Source of the DNA: CBDBCU01 sp965243185
GTDB taxonomy: Bacteria > Chloroflexota > Dehalococcoidia > Lucifugimonadales > UBA3495
Direction: 5' to 3'
Assembly: GCA_965243185.1 (NCBI GenBank)
Contig: OZ251531.1
Span: forward strand, 434,001 to 498,000
Length of the DNA: 64,000 nucleotides
The translations under genes and the position numbers were made by a program. The first letter of the stretch is position 1; every line of letters starts with the position of its first letter. The notes below the pieces were generated by a model, which was not told where the DNA came from, searched no databases, and saw nothing but the letters and a program-made list of their open reading frames with translations. Shown piece by piece: positions 50,152-59,170 of this stretch.

Positions 50152-52759
50152 TCGGGGGGGGGGGGGGTAAAACGCGCCAGTTGGGGAAGGGAATCAAGTA
50201 GCGGTCATCCACCGACCAGTTGGGATAGACGATTTTCTTGTTCGAGGTCACTCCCATCAAGGCCACAATTCCCACCGTGCTGTTCAGGTAAGCGACGGCA
50301 GCCTTCTGCACCTGTTCCCGGTGGTGTCCCCCGGGCTCCGGGTGATAGGGGGCAAAAGCGCCGCCCATAATCCGCTCCGGGGAGAATGCCGCCGTTATCC
50401 GGGTATTGGGCGTACTCAACCGGCAGGGCAACAGCACATTGCCGCGCTTTTCCAGCAGGCGGTTAGAACGCCCTTCAGTCCCCGAAGGAATCGACAGATA
50501 AGAGTCCGGCCCTGCCTCCATCGACCGCCGCAAGTCGGTTTTATGGTAATACAGGGCGCGGTAAGGAGTGCTGACCGGGCTGAGGGTCATCGGCCGAATA
50601 TCGCTGGAACCCTGCTCGCCGGCCGCGCGGCCAGTGCGGACCGCAAACCACTTCCCGGTTGCGATGTTCTGGTAGGTTTCTACCAATTCATCCCGGACAA
50701 ATTGAGTGGGAAACCAATCGCCCTTTTCCATACGGGATTGCGGCCAACGGGTAATGGCATAACCCGGGTGCGCTTCTCCACGCAGGATAGTTTCTCCCAT
50801 AGCCTTGGCCTGCGCCGGAGTCGCAGGCTTCCGCAGGATTTTGACAAAAGTGGTGGTCGCCTCCGCACGGCTTTCCCGGCGTTGCCAGGGCCGAGCAATG
50901 ACCAGCATCTCCCCGATTTTCGTATTCTCCGAGAATGCCATGCCTCCCGGGTCTTTCAAGGCAATCACATACTCGACGTGCAGCTTATCGCCCAGCAGTT
51001 TGCGAACCGGCAAAGCGGAGGCTGCCTGCGCCATTGCTATAGGATAGACCGAAGCCAAACGACCGCCGGGCTTCAGGTGCGTCTGTCCCAAGACGGTAAA
51101 ACCGTGGCTACCCCCGGAGCGGTGCGCCGCCGTTTCGCTGAGCAGATATTCCTCCCGCGCTTTGATGGCGGCTTCCTCCTCCTTGGTGAACTGGTCATAG
51201 CGCAGACTGTCCCGGGAGAAGGGCGGATTCATTATGAACAAGTCGGCCGGGGCCAGCTGATGAGCTTTTTCCAGCTTGGTCTCCACCTGCTCGCTGACCT
51301 TATAATCCGGCCACTGAATCAGCATCGGTTGGCTTTCCAGCCATTCTAGACTGCCCACTTGAGCCGGCAGTACCGGTTTGCCCCGCTCGACCACCGGCGG
51401 CCCCAAGCGGGTACGGTGAACATTCATATTCCTGAATTGGGTGGACGGCGACATCAACCCCAAAGTAGTAGCCGCCATGTGGGTAGCAGTCAAGTTGACA
51501 TCGTAAAGGTTCAACACCCTTTCCACGAGAACTTCCGAAAGCCGTTCCTGGTCAACTGCATTAGCCAATTCCCGTATCCGAGCCGCGGCGGCAATGGGCA
51601 AGGTGCCGGTGCCGCAAGCCGGGTCGGTTACATTCAGCTTGGCGATAGCCGCCAAGTCCTTCCAATCCCGGTCTCCCGGGCGGATCGCCAGAGTCGCCAA
51701 GAGCGTTGCGCCGGCGGTGCCGGTGTAAAAGGAGCCATCATAGCGGGCGGTATCCAGTACCCGGTGAAAAATGCGACCCATCACATCCTGCCGGCCGCCG
51801 GCCCGGTCGGTAATCAGGTCGCCCGCCGCATCGGCGATGATTTTCAGACTATCCCGCCAGTTGCGGTCATCATCCGGGGCTTTCAGCCCGACAATAGCCG
51901 TTTGGAACACCGGCTTGTAATCCAACGCCATTATGGTGTCCCACGCCTGCTGCAAGGCGCCGCCAATGTCCGGCACATCCTTGCAATCGCCCAACCGCCG
52001 GGGCGGCCACGGGCCGCTATATTCCGTAACTTCCCCTTCCCGGGCGTCGTAGTCTGGTTTGCTCTCCGCAACCAGATACGGCCCCAGCCGGGCGTGAAAC
52101 ATCATCGCGCTGGCAAGGACCAGACAGCCCCGAATAGCCGCCGTGTCGTACTTGGTCGTTTCCCAATGGGCTGCCGCCCGGGCGTATGCCTCGGCGGACT
52201 GCTGCCGTTTCCACTTGGGCTGGGGCGTAGTCGGCAAATCCAGAGCCTGGGCCAAATCCTGTTTCTGACCTTCGGACAACTTTTCCAGGACTTTATCTAG
52301 CTCGCCCCGCAGATGGCTGGCGGCCAGGTCGGCATTGCCCAACTGCCCCGGAGCCATTTTGACGGCGTTGCCCAACTCAGCCGCCGTGCCGGAAAGCCAC
52401 ACCGGAACCCGGTTGTCCGCGTCCACGATGGCATAATCCAGTCGAGCCTCCCGAAAGGAAATGGGATTGAACTCGCCGGAAGGGTAGCACACGGCTAGGG
52501 CCGCCGTGCAGTGGTTGTTGTCGAGCCGCCGCAGGCAGTCGGCAAGGGCCGCCCGGCGCTCCCTTTCCCCTTGCCCGTGTTTAGCCTCGACAATGATGGT
52601 GGCTTGCCGGCCCAGCTTAATCAGGATGTCGGCCTTGCCGCCCCCTTTGCCTTTCAACAGGGCTTGGTTTTCCACGGCCAAGCCTTGGCTCCGCAATTCC
52701 AAAGTGAGGAAAACGGTCAGCGTATCCTCTTTCTTGCCTTTGGGCTGCCCTTGCGGCAT
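50126..52759 (-). CDS. Single-chain (type IIG-like) restriction-modification enzyme
   Basis: Protein of 877 aa in the current frame. The N-terminus is a nuclease domain: GGKADILIKLGRQATIIVEAKHG with Asp44, Glu58 and Lys60 (PD-(D/E)XK). The middle is an N6-adenine methyltransferase with motif I LNVTDPACGTGTLPIAAAA and motif IV LFIMNPPFSRDSL. The C-terminal 300 residues probably recognise DNA. The frame ends PPPPPNGCSIIRL because it runs through a run of 14 C; with 13 it would be 943 aa. The ATG follows an AGAGGTG sequence. Confidence 0.85.
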   Translation of the reverse strand: MPQGQPKGKKEDTLTVFLTLELRSQGLAVENQALLKGKGGGKADILIKLGRQATIIVEAKHGQGERERRAALADCLRRLDNNHCTAALAVCYPSGEFNPISFREARLDYAIVDADNRVPVWLSGTAAELGNAVKMAPGQLGNADLAASHLRGELDKVLEKLSEGQKQDLAQALDLPTTPQPKWKRQQSAEAYARAAAHWETTKYDTAAIRGCLVLASAMMFHARLGPYLVAESKPDYDAREGEVTEYSGPWPPRRLGDCKDVPDIGGALQQAWDTIMALDYKPVFQTAIVGLKAPDDDRNWRDSLKIIADAAGDLITDRAGGRQDVMGRIFHRVLDTARYDGSFYTGTAGATLLATLAIRPGDRDWKDLAAIAKLNVTDPACGTGTLPIAAAARIRELANAVDQERLSEVLVERVLNLYDVNLTATHMAATTLGLMSPSTQFRNMNVHRTRLGPPVVERGKPVLPAQVGSLEWLESQPMLIQWPDYKVSEQVETKLEKAHQLAPADLFIMNPPFSRDSLRYDQFTKEEEAAIKAREEYLLSETAAHRSGGSHGFTVLGQTHLKPGGRLASVYPIAMAQAASALPVRKLLGDKLHVEYVIALKDPGGMAFSENTKIGEMLVIARPWQRRESRAEATTTFVKILRKPATPAQAKAMGETILRGEAHPGYAITRWPQSRMEKGDWFPTQFVRDELVETYQNIATGKWFAVRTGRAAGEQGSSDIRPMTLSPVSTPYRALYYHKTDLRRSMEAGPDSYLSIPSGTEGRSNRLLEKRGNVLLPCRLSTPNTRITAAFSPERIMGGAFAPYHPEPGGHHREQVQKAAVAYLNSTVGIVALMGVTSNKKIVYPNWSVDDRYLIPFPNWRVLPPPPPNGCSIIRL
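50154..50167. repeat. Homopolymer of 14 G (14 C in the coding strand)
   Basis: It lies inside the restriction-modification gene, right at the junction of two alternative C-termini. Runs of this length are typical of slipped-strand phase variation. The count may also be uncertain in the assembly. Confidence 0.8.
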
Positions 52760-52984
52760 TTACTAACACCTCTTGCGGGAAACTTGGATAAAACATTGTA
52801 ACATAGTCATAAAATCAAATGGAACCAACCCACCGGCACTACGGCGCTGTTCCGTAAAATGTTGGTTGGGAGAAAATATGCCTTAACTGGGCAAAATTCC
52901 GCCGCCGCCCGTATCTGCTTGACCAAGAATTGATGCCATAAAAATGCTGTCAGAACCAGTCAACACTTTCTGAAACAGCGCCCC

Positions 52985-53905
52985 CTACTCCCCCACCCCC
53001 GCCCGCAGCGCCGCAAACAAATAATGCGTCGCCCACGACCGATACGGCATCCACCGCCCCGAAAACTCCCCCAACTCCCCATCCGTCAACGCCGCCCCCG
53101 CAAAATACAGCCGCGCCACCACCCGCCGCAGCGCCAAATCCCCCACCGGAAAAGCGTCATCCCGCCCCAACGCCCGCGTCAACACCCACTCCGCCGTCCA
53201 CTTGCCCACGCCCCGCAATGCCGTCAACTCCCGCACCGCCTCCTCATCCGACAGCGGCCCCAAAACCGCATCCAACCCGCCCGGCCGCGTCAACTCCTCC
53301 CGCGCCATCCCCTGCAAATACTCCGCCTTCCGCTGACTCAACTTCAACCCCCGCAGCTCCTCAATCGACGCCCCGGCAATCGCCGCCGGTCGCGGAAAAG
53401 CGTAGTATTCCTGCCCCTCAAAAATCGCCCGCGCCCCGTAAGTCTCAATCAGCAATCCCCGAATCACCCGCGCCACACTGGCCGCCAGTTGCTGCCCCAA
53501 AACCGCCAATGCCAATGCCTCAAACACCGACCCCACCCGCGGCAAGTGCATCCCGTAAAACCGCTCCACCAATCCCGCCATCACCGGCTCCCCCGCCGCC
53601 ATCCCGTAAAAACCCGTCAAATCCTGCTCCGTCCCCAGCAGCCGCGCCATCAACTCCCGCCCCTGCTCGATATCAGCCGCCGTCAACCCGTCCCCCGCCA
53701 GCTCCACCGCCAACTCCGGCGTCTCCACATCCCCCGCCGGCTGCGCCGTTGCCAAAACCCGCTTATCCCCCAAATCCAGCAGCCGCTGATACACCCCGCC
53801 CTCCGCCGCCGCATCCATCCCCTTCCGAAAGTACGGCTGATTCTCCGCCGTCAACCCAAAGTCAAACGGCGGCCGCGGATACAATAAAACCGTCCCCTTT
53901 TCCAT
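52985..53905 (-). CDS. DNA-3-methyladenine glycosylase, AlkA-like (HhH-GPD)
   Basis: Base-excision repair enzyme of about 306 aa. The helix-hairpin-helix reads LTALRGVGKWTAEWVLTRALG and the catalytic Asp is in AFPVGDLALRR. The N-terminal domain has LLYPRPPFDFGLTA, as in AlkA-type enzymes. Two start codons are possible (53905 with GGAAAGGG upstream, or 53923, overlapping thpR). It is the third gene of a repair-flavoured cluster with mug- and thpR-like genes. Confidence 0.88.
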   Translation of the reverse strand: MEKGTVLLYPRPPFDFGLTAENQPYFRKGMDAAAEGGVYQRLLDLGDKRVLATAQPAGDVETPELAVELAGDGLTAADIEQGRELMARLLGTEQDLTGFYGMAAGEPVMAGLVERFYGMHLPRVGSVFEALALAVLGQQLAASVARVIRGLLIETYGARAIFEGQEYYAFPRPAAIAGASIEELRGLKLSQRKAEYLQGMAREELTRPGGLDAVLGPLSDEEAVRELTALRGVGKWTAEWVLTRALGRDDAFPVGDLALRRVVARLYFAGAALTDGELGEFSGRWMPYRSWATHYLFAALRAGVGE

Positions 53906-53913
53906 ACCCTTTC

Positions 53914-54528
53914 CTACCGGCATGACCCCAACTGCGCCGTCCCCAAAGTGCTATAAACCGCCCCTTGCGCCGTCAAAACGCTCCGTATCAAACTGATTTC
54001 CCCCACTTCCCAAGCGTACTCCGGTTCCAATGCGCCCCCTTGCTCGACCACCACCGACCCCAGCTCCCGCCGCGCCGCCGGCCTAACCCCGTCCCGTACT
54101 CGCCCCAAAGTCAAATGCGCCCGAAACCCCCGCCGCTCCTCGGCAAATCCCAGCCGTACCGCCGCATCCTCCACCAACCCTTGCAACCGCCCCAACGCCG
54201 CCAAATCACCGCCTACGCCGGCCCAAATCACCCGCGGCTCCCGCCGGTTAGGAAACACCCCCAGCCCTTCCAAATGCAGCGGAAACGGCACATTATCCAT
54301 CCCCGCTGCCGCTTCCCGCAGCGCCGCCCCCAATGGCTCCACCAATCCGAACTCCACATCGCCCAGAAACTTCAGCGTCAAATGTATCCCCGCCGGATTC
54401 ACCCACCGCACCCCCGCCGGCAGCAACTCCCCCAATTGCCCCATCGCCGCCGCCAACGCCGCCTTCGCCCCCGCCGGCAAATCCACCGCCACAAACAACC
54501 GCAGCCGGCCCCCGCTATCCCCGGTCAT
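53914..54528 (-). CDS. thpR: RNA 2',3'-cyclic phosphodiesterase
   Basis: 2H phosphoesterase of 204 aa. The two catalytic HxTx motifs are HLTLKFLGDV and HLTLGRVRDG. The N-terminus is RLRLFVAVDLP, typical of the family. The ATG at 54528 follows GAGGGG and overlaps the last codons of the upstream glycosylase gene by 4 bases. Confidence 0.92.
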   Translation of the reverse strand: MTGDSGGRLRLFVAVDLPAGAKAALAAAMGQLGELLPAGVRWVNPAGIHLTLKFLGDVEFGLVEPLGAALREAAAGMDNVPFPLHLEGLGVFPNRREPRVIWAGVGGDLAALGRLQGLVEDAAVRLGFAEERRGFRAHLTLGRVRDGVRPAARRELGSVVVEQGGALEPEYAWEVGEISLIRSVLTAQGAVYSTLGTAQLGSCR

Positions 54529-55070
54529 CCCCTCAACTCCCGCCGCAGTTCCCCCAACCGCCGGTACCACTCCGTCAAATCCTCCAACGAATACCGCGCA
54601 TTAGCCGGACTCGGATTCGGCGTCACAAACACCACGCTCTCCCCAATCCGCCGCTCCTGCCGTCCCAACTCCGCCCTTTCCGTCACCCCTTCCCCATACC
54701 GCAAATAGGCTTTATACCCCGTCAACCCGTGAAAGCACACCAGACCCGGCTGATACCGCAGCAGCTTCTCCCGCAACACCGGCGCCCATCGCCGATAATC
54801 CGCCGCCGTCAACCCCTTGGCCTGCGGCGTCGCCCGCTTCACCACATCCGTGAACCCAATCCCGTACCCGAGCAGCAGCCCATCCTCCGCCGCCGTCAAC
54901 TCCCGCCCCACCAGCCCGGAGCCATTCAACGCCGCCCAGAACCGATTGCGCGGATTGGCAAAATAATGCCCCACCCGCACCGAATAACTCGACGGATTCA
55001 ACCCCACAAACACCAAATCCAGCCCCGCCTCCAGATAATCCCCCAGCGTCTCCCCCTCCCAACTTTCCAT
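54525..55070 (-). CDS. mug: G/U mismatch-specific uracil-DNA glycosylase (Mug/TDG-like)
   Basis: Removes uracil or thymine mispaired with G. The 181-aa protein has motif 1 LVFVGLNPSSYSVRVGHYFANPRNRFW, with Asn as in Mug/TDG, and motif 2 VVFVTPNPSPANARYS. FTDVVKRATPQAKGL follows the Mug pattern. It starts the mug-thpR-alkA-like cluster. Confidence 0.9.
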   Translation of the reverse strand: MESWEGETLGDYLEAGLDLVFVGLNPSSYSVRVGHYFANPRNRFWAALNGSGLVGRELTAAEDGLLLGYGIGFTDVVKRATPQAKGLTAADYRRWAPVLREKLLRYQPGLVCFHGLTGYKAYLRYGEGVTERAELGRQERRIGESVVFVTPNPSPANARYSLEDLTEWYRRLGELRRELRG

Positions 55071-55089
55071 AAAACCCGCCCCCTTTGAC

Positions 55090-55121
55090 CGTCATTCCCA
55101 CGAAAGTGGGAATCCAGAACC
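55090..55121. repeat. dRS3-like repeat, copy 3
   Basis: Same unit as at 39411 and 42860 (CGTCATTCCCACGAAAGTGG and GAATCCAGAA), followed by a partial inverted copy (GGGAATGCCGG). It lies between the mug gene and a hydrolase. Confidence 0.75.
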
Positions 55122-55176
55122 CCCGGCCTATGGGAATGCCGGTTTCTACAATGCGATAGCCCTAGTCCAACCCCCC

Positions 55177-56067
55177 CTACTCCCCCTCCAAAAACTCCCG
55201 AATAACCCCCGCCAGTTCATCCGGCTTATGGTAGCCAATGTCGTGGATCGTATCCGCAATCCAATGCACCCGGTTATTGGGAATAGCTTGCGTCGCGGCC
55301 GCCACCATCCGCTCCTTGGTGCGGGCAAAATCCGTCCCCACCCGCTCCGGCCGCGGCCCAGCCGGCACTATCAAAGTCGGACAGACAATCTGCGGCAGCG
55401 TAACCGACGGCGGCTCCCCCCACATCGCCGCCAGCACTTGGGCGTGGTTAGATGGCTGCAAAATATCCCGCATCTGACCGGCGGCATCAGCATAAACCAT
55501 AGTTTGCACCACCTCCGCCAAGTCCTCAGCCCAACAGTCCGCCAACTGGTTGCGCTGCCGCGCCAGAAACTCCGCCCGGTCGCCGGACACCTCCCGCGGC
55601 GCAAAGCGGGCCCGAAAAACCTCCCAACTGGCCTCCGGCAGCAAATGCCCATCCAGAAAGCCCCCGTCAATCATTACCAGCTTGCTCACCCGCTGCGGAA
55701 AGCGCGCCGCCACATTGATTGCCACATTGCCGCCCCAGGAATGTCCCAGCACCGCCGCCTGCTCCAGCCCCAAAGCATCCATAAAGCCGGCCACATCCGC
55801 CGCCAAAGTTTGCCAATCATACCCGGCCGCAGCCTGCGTCGTCTGCCCATGCCCCCGCTGATCCGGAGCCACAATGCGGTAGTGATTACACAGCCTGGCA
55901 GCCAACCGCCGGTACCAATGCGCCGTCGAAGCCAGCCCATGCAGCGCGACCATCGGCATTGCCGCCCTTGCGCCGCCGCCGTCCCAATCCAGATAGTGAA
56001 CTTCCAGCTCCCCCACGACAACGCGGCTTTCTATCGGCAAATCAGCAACCCGCCCCGGTTCAGTCAA
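55177..56067 (-). CDS. Alpha/beta hydrolase
   Basis: Hydrolase of 296 aa with VALHGLASTAHWYRRLA (oxyanion region), DQRGHGQT, nucleophile Ser in VLGHSWGGNVAI, an acid in the ADAAGQMRD to PTLIVPAG part, and His near the C-terminus in ADTIHDIGYHKPDEL. It resembles epoxide hydrolase/haloalkane dehalogenase-like proteins; the substrate is unknown. Confidence 0.9.
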   Translation of the reverse strand: MTEPGRVADLPIESRVVVGELEVHYLDWDGGGARAAMPMVALHGLASTAHWYRRLAARLCNHYRIVAPDQRGHGQTTQAAAGYDWQTLAADVAGFMDALGLEQAAVLGHSWGGNVAINVAARFPQRVSKLVMIDGGFLDGHLLPEASWEVFRARFAPREVSGDRAEFLARQRNQLADCWAEDLAEVVQTMVYADAAGQMRDILQPSNHAQVLAAMWGEPPSVTLPQIVCPTLIVPAGPRPERVGTDFARTKERMVAAATQAIPNNRVHWIADTIHDIGYHKPDELAGVIREFLEGE

Positions 56068-56119
56068 AACGCGCCCTCCCCTAAAACAAATACTTGCCGG
56101 TAATAAGGCTGACCGGCCC

Positions 56120-56575
56120 TTAACCCCTTACTTCCACCAGTTCATCCACCCGCAACATCTGCAAGTCCGGCAAATCCGGAATGTCCGCATCATTAGTCAG
56201 AAAAAACTCCGCCCCGCCGCTCAGCGCCGTAGCCAACTGCACCGCATCCGGCGTGCGAACTCTGCGATAAGCCGCCCGTATCGCCGCCGCCCCCTCCGCA
56301 ATCTCCCGACTGACCGGGCGAATTGCCAGCATAGGCGTGTTCAGTAAAATGTCCCGATAACGCTCGACCAACGCCGCTTCCCTCCGCCGCAAAGGGAGAA
56401 CTAGTACCTCCGCCAAGGTCAGCGCAGAAGTCTCCACCCGAAACTCCCCGGCAGTCAAAGCGTCAAAGAACGGACGCACCGTATCCACATAAGTAGAGTT
56501 CCGCTCCACATAGTAAATAAGCGGAGCGGTATCCAGACCAACAGTCTTGCCCCGGATGTCCTCCAGCCAAGCCAC
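56120..56575 (-). CDS. PIN-domain toxin (VapC-like)
   Basis: Probable RNase toxin of 151 aa. Acidic PIN residues are in TVGLDTAPLIYYVE, TLAEVLV, TPDAVQLATAL and FLTNDADIPDL. It starts 3 bases after the antitoxin stop. The pair is different from the one at 13986. Confidence 0.9.
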   Translation of the reverse strand: MAWLEDIRGKTVGLDTAPLIYYVERNSTYVDTVRPFFDALTAGEFRVETSALTLAEVLVLPLRRREAALVERYRDILLNTPMLAIRPVSREIAEGAAAIRAAYRRVRTPDAVQLATALSGGAEFFLTNDADIPDLPDLQMLRVDELVEVRG

Positions 56576-56578
56576 GAC

Positions 56579-56803
56579 TTACCGCTTCCCCCGCAGCTCA
56601 TCGACCCAATCCTGAGCGTCAATGCCCATCTCCCAAAGCATCTTACCCGGCTCCGCCTTGTCCATAATGTCCATCAGGCTGCCCTTCTTCCCCTGGCGGT
56701 TGGCAATCAGCACCCGCAGCAACTCCGCCACCACCAACTGCTCCTCCAGGTTCAACTCCGCCACCAGTTCCTCCAACTCCTCCTTAACCGGCGTCGTCTT
56801 CAT
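56579..56803 (-). CDS. Putative VapB-like antitoxin
   Basis: Small acidic protein of 74 aa from the ATG at 56803 (AGGGGG upstream). A helical N-terminus (ELEELVAELNLEEQLVVAELLRVLIA) and a C-terminal acidic helix (WVDELRGKR) fit an antitoxin. It immediately precedes the PIN toxin gene, and that context is the main evidence. Confidence 0.75.
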   Translation of the reverse strand: MKTTPVKEELEELVAELNLEEQLVVAELLRVLIANRQGKKGSLMDIMDKAEPGKMLWEMGIDAQDWVDELRGKR

Positions 56804-57066
56804 AACCAAAACCCCCTCTGCAATAATAGCCGAACTACCCCTTTCTCCCCGCTCGGGAATTATAGCATAGCCCGGTAAAGGAACGGGAATTATACACTTA
56901 CCCCGCCATTAGATACGGCAGGATAGGCAATTCTCCCTAATCCCGCTATTAGATATATAATTCCCTAATCTTGCCCCCATCCCCCGCCAACTTATGGTAT
57001 ATTATCCCCCAAAGCAACCCCGCGGCCGCCGGCGGCCCTTATCCTGAACCGGGAGGATTAGCCTTG

Positions 57067-57726
57067 ATGCTGGCATTTCTGGGCGGCACCGGGCCCGAGG
57101 GCAAGGGCTTGGCTCTGCGCTTGGCTCTGGCCGGAGCGGATGTTGTTATCGGCTCCCGGGAGGCGGCGCGGGCGGAGACGGCCGCCGCTGAACTGTCCGA
57201 GCTGATTGCCGCCGCACCGGACGCCGGCCGCATCGCCGGCGGCGACAACCGGGATGCCGCCGCCCAAGCCGACATCGCCTTTCTCACCGTCCCTTACGCC
57301 GCCCAGCGTCCCTTGCTGGAGCAGTTGGCTCCGGATTTGGCCGGCAAGGTGGTGGTCAATGTCATTGCCCCGATGCGGTTCGAGCGCGGCGTTGGCGCTA
57401 TTGCCGTGCCGGTGGACGCCGGTTCCGCCGCCCAGGAGTCCCAACTGTTGCTGCCCGATTCCCAAGTAGCCGCCGCCTTTCAGAATGTCAGCGCCGAGGA
57501 GCTGCTGGAACCGGCCCGGATAATGGACGGGGATGTAATCGTCTGTTCCGACCACCCGGCGGCTAAACGGCAAGTAATGGAACTAACCGAAAAAATCCCC
57601 GACTTGCGCCCGGTGGATGGCGGCGGCTTGGCTAACGCCAAATATGTTGAGCAGATTACTCCCTTGTTGGTCAACATCAACCGCATCTACAAAATCCACG
57701 CCAGCATCCGCATTGTTGGGTTATAA
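57067..57726 (+). CDS. npdG: NADPH-dependent F420 reductase
   Basis: Passes hydride between NADPH and the deazaflavin F420. The 219-aa protein has LAFLGGTGPEGKGLALRLALAGADVVIGSR (the GGTGxxGxG fold for NADP), DIAFLTVPYAAQ, and NAKYVEQITPLLVNINRIYK at the C-terminus. GGAGG precedes the ATG, with TTG 3 bases upstream as an alternative. It implies that the host makes F420. Confidence 0.88.
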   Translation: MLAFLGGTGPEGKGLALRLALAGADVVIGSREAARAETAAAELSELIAAAPDAGRIAGGDNRDAAAQADIAFLTVPYAAQRPLLEQLAPDLAGKVVVNVIAPMRFERGVGAIAVPVDAGSAAQESQLLLPDSQVAAAFQNVSAEELLEPARIMDGDVIVCSDHPAAKRQVMELTEKIPDLRPVDGGGLANAKYVEQITPLLVNINRIYKIHASIRIVGL

Positions 57727-57818
57727 GAGAAATGAGCCATTGACGGTGCTGGTTAGAGCTAGAAATACCGTTACCCGGCACACTGGATTTGCCGAAAGCT
57801 ATTCTCTTGACGGGAGAA

Positions 57819-57827
57819 TGTTATAAT
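57819..57827 (+). promoter_or_regulatory. Extended -10 promoter overlapping a short dyad
   Basis: TGT-TATAAT, 46 bases before the ATG at 57873. The dyad ATTCTC-N7-GAGAAT (57801-57819) overlaps it and could be an operator. Confidence 0.5.
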
Positions 57828-57872
57828 TGGGGCGTCTAGGCATCCCTCCAATACGCTCCCGGGGAGGATAGT

Positions 57873-58529
57873 ATGTCCCAAGCGACTTTCTGCGCCAATT
57901 GCTCCAAGCCAATGCGCGGTGACCAGAAGTTTTGCCCGGTGTGTGGTAGTCCTCCCTACACCCCGTCCTACACCTCGTCCAAGGCTCTGGCTATTGAGCG
58001 CGCCATTCGCAACATCGACTCTCTTCCCAAAAGCCGGCTTTTCAGCCCCAAGGAGATACAGGAACTTCCTGACCTCCTCTGGGATGACGAACTGCCGGAG
58101 CAGTGTGTCACCGGTAATTATCACGCCAACTCTGGTATTCTGGTTGCCACTGATCGGCGGATGCTTTTCGTGGGCAAGGGGTTGCTGGGACAGCTGAAAG
58201 TGGAGGATTTCCCCTACGATAAGATTTCCTCTCTGGAGTCTAATCGCGGAATTTTGGCGGGAAGCATAGGCATACATATTTCCGGCAACTGGGAATGTAT
58301 CGACCGCATCCCCAAGGGGCAGGTTGACGCGTTTGTTGCCGCTCAGCGCAGGAAAGTAGCCTTATGGAAAAACAAGGCGGAAGTCCCCCGGCAGACCTCT
58401 CACCAGTCCGCTTCCTCGATTAGGTCTGTAATAGACGAGCTGGAGGGGTTGGGCAAACTCCACCAGCAGGGTATCTTGACGCAAGACGAGTTCGAGCAAG
58501 CCAAAGCTCGACTGATTAGGGAGCTTTAA
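57873..58529 (+). CDS. Zinc-ribbon, PH-like and SHOCT domain protein
   Basis: Protein of 218 aa with three parts. Residues 5-25 form a zinc ribbon (CANCSKPM...FCPVCG). Residues 80-160 form a bacterial PH-like domain (ATDRRMLFVGKGLLG, then FPYDKISSLESNRG). The last 30 residues form a SHOCT helix pair (KLHQQGILTQDEFEQAKARLI). Such proteins are common but uncharacterised; a membrane-linked regulatory role is guessed. GGGGAGG precedes the ATG. Confidence 0.88.
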   Translation: MSQATFCANCSKPMRGDQKFCPVCGSPPYTPSYTSSKALAIERAIRNIDSLPKSRLFSPKEIQELPDLLWDDELPEQCVTGNYHANSGILVATDRRMLFVGKGLLGQLKVEDFPYDKISSLESNRGILAGSIGIHISGNWECIDRIPKGQVDAFVAAQRRKVALWKNKAEVPRQTSHQSASSIRSVIDELEGLGKLHQQGILTQDEFEQAKARLIREL

Positions 58530-58578
58530 GTAGTACGGAAACAACGCACCCAAGTCAACCCCCAAAGGAGGTGACGCT

Positions 58579-59103
58579 ATGCCCCGCGGAACCCTGAACC
58601 TACAAAACCCTGCCGACTTGCAAGCCGTCAATGGCGTGTGGCGGTATGCCCCCGGCTTAGTGCCGGGCGAACCCAACGAAGGGCTGGTTTCCCAACTAGA
58701 GGGCAGCCCGGCCCGCTTGACCGACTATGACGACTCCGCTTGGGAGGTCTGCAACGACCTGACCGAATGGCACTCTCACGGCTTTACCTTTGCCTGGTAT
58801 CGCATCCGGGTTACGCTGCCGGAAACGGTCGATGGCCGGGAACTCGCCGGTGCCCGCTGCATTTTTGAGACCTGCATCGACGACTACGGGGAGCTGTGGA
58901 TTGACGGGGAATGCAACCGCGACCGGGGGGCGGTGCAGGGTTTCAATGTGCCGCAGCGGGTGGTCATCAGTACCGAACCCAAGCCCGGCGACCAGCACAC
59001 CATTGCCCTGTTGGCGATGAATGGCCCCATCGGCGCGCCCGGCGGCGCGGTATTCGTCCGCTACGCTACCCTGGCTTTCGAGTGGCGCACTCCCGGCTAC
59101 TAG
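58579..59103 (+). CDS. Jelly-roll (galactose-binding-like) domain protein, copy 2
   Basis: Paralogue of the protein at 42279, also 174 aa. Shared blocks are VPGEPN.GLV, DYDDSAWE, GFTFAWYR, LPETV and the closing TLAFE strand. AAAGGAGGTG precedes the ATG. As with copy 1, the next gene encodes a thioredoxin-fold protein (68 bases away). Function unknown. Confidence 0.78.
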   Translation: MPRGTLNLQNPADLQAVNGVWRYAPGLVPGEPNEGLVSQLEGSPARLTDYDDSAWEVCNDLTEWHSHGFTFAWYRIRVTLPETVDGRELAGARCIFETCIDDYGELWIDGECNRDRGAVQGFNVPQRVVISTEPKPGDQHTIALLAMNGPIGAPGGAVFVRYATLAFEWRTPGY

Positions 59104-59170
59104 CCGGCGCCGCAATGGCGGCTGATTTACCGCCGCCCATCAAAAAACCGTAACCAGCGAGGTGTCCATT

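Noticed and set aside
53024..55088. Long Arg/Pro-rich open frames on the plus strand
   Set aside because: They are opposite the AlkA-like, thpR and mug genes; GC-rich codon use on the minus strand removes stop codons from the other strand.
57807..57827. TTGACG as -35 box for the TATAAT at 57822
   Set aside because: The spacer would be only 9 bases; the extended -10 explains the site better.
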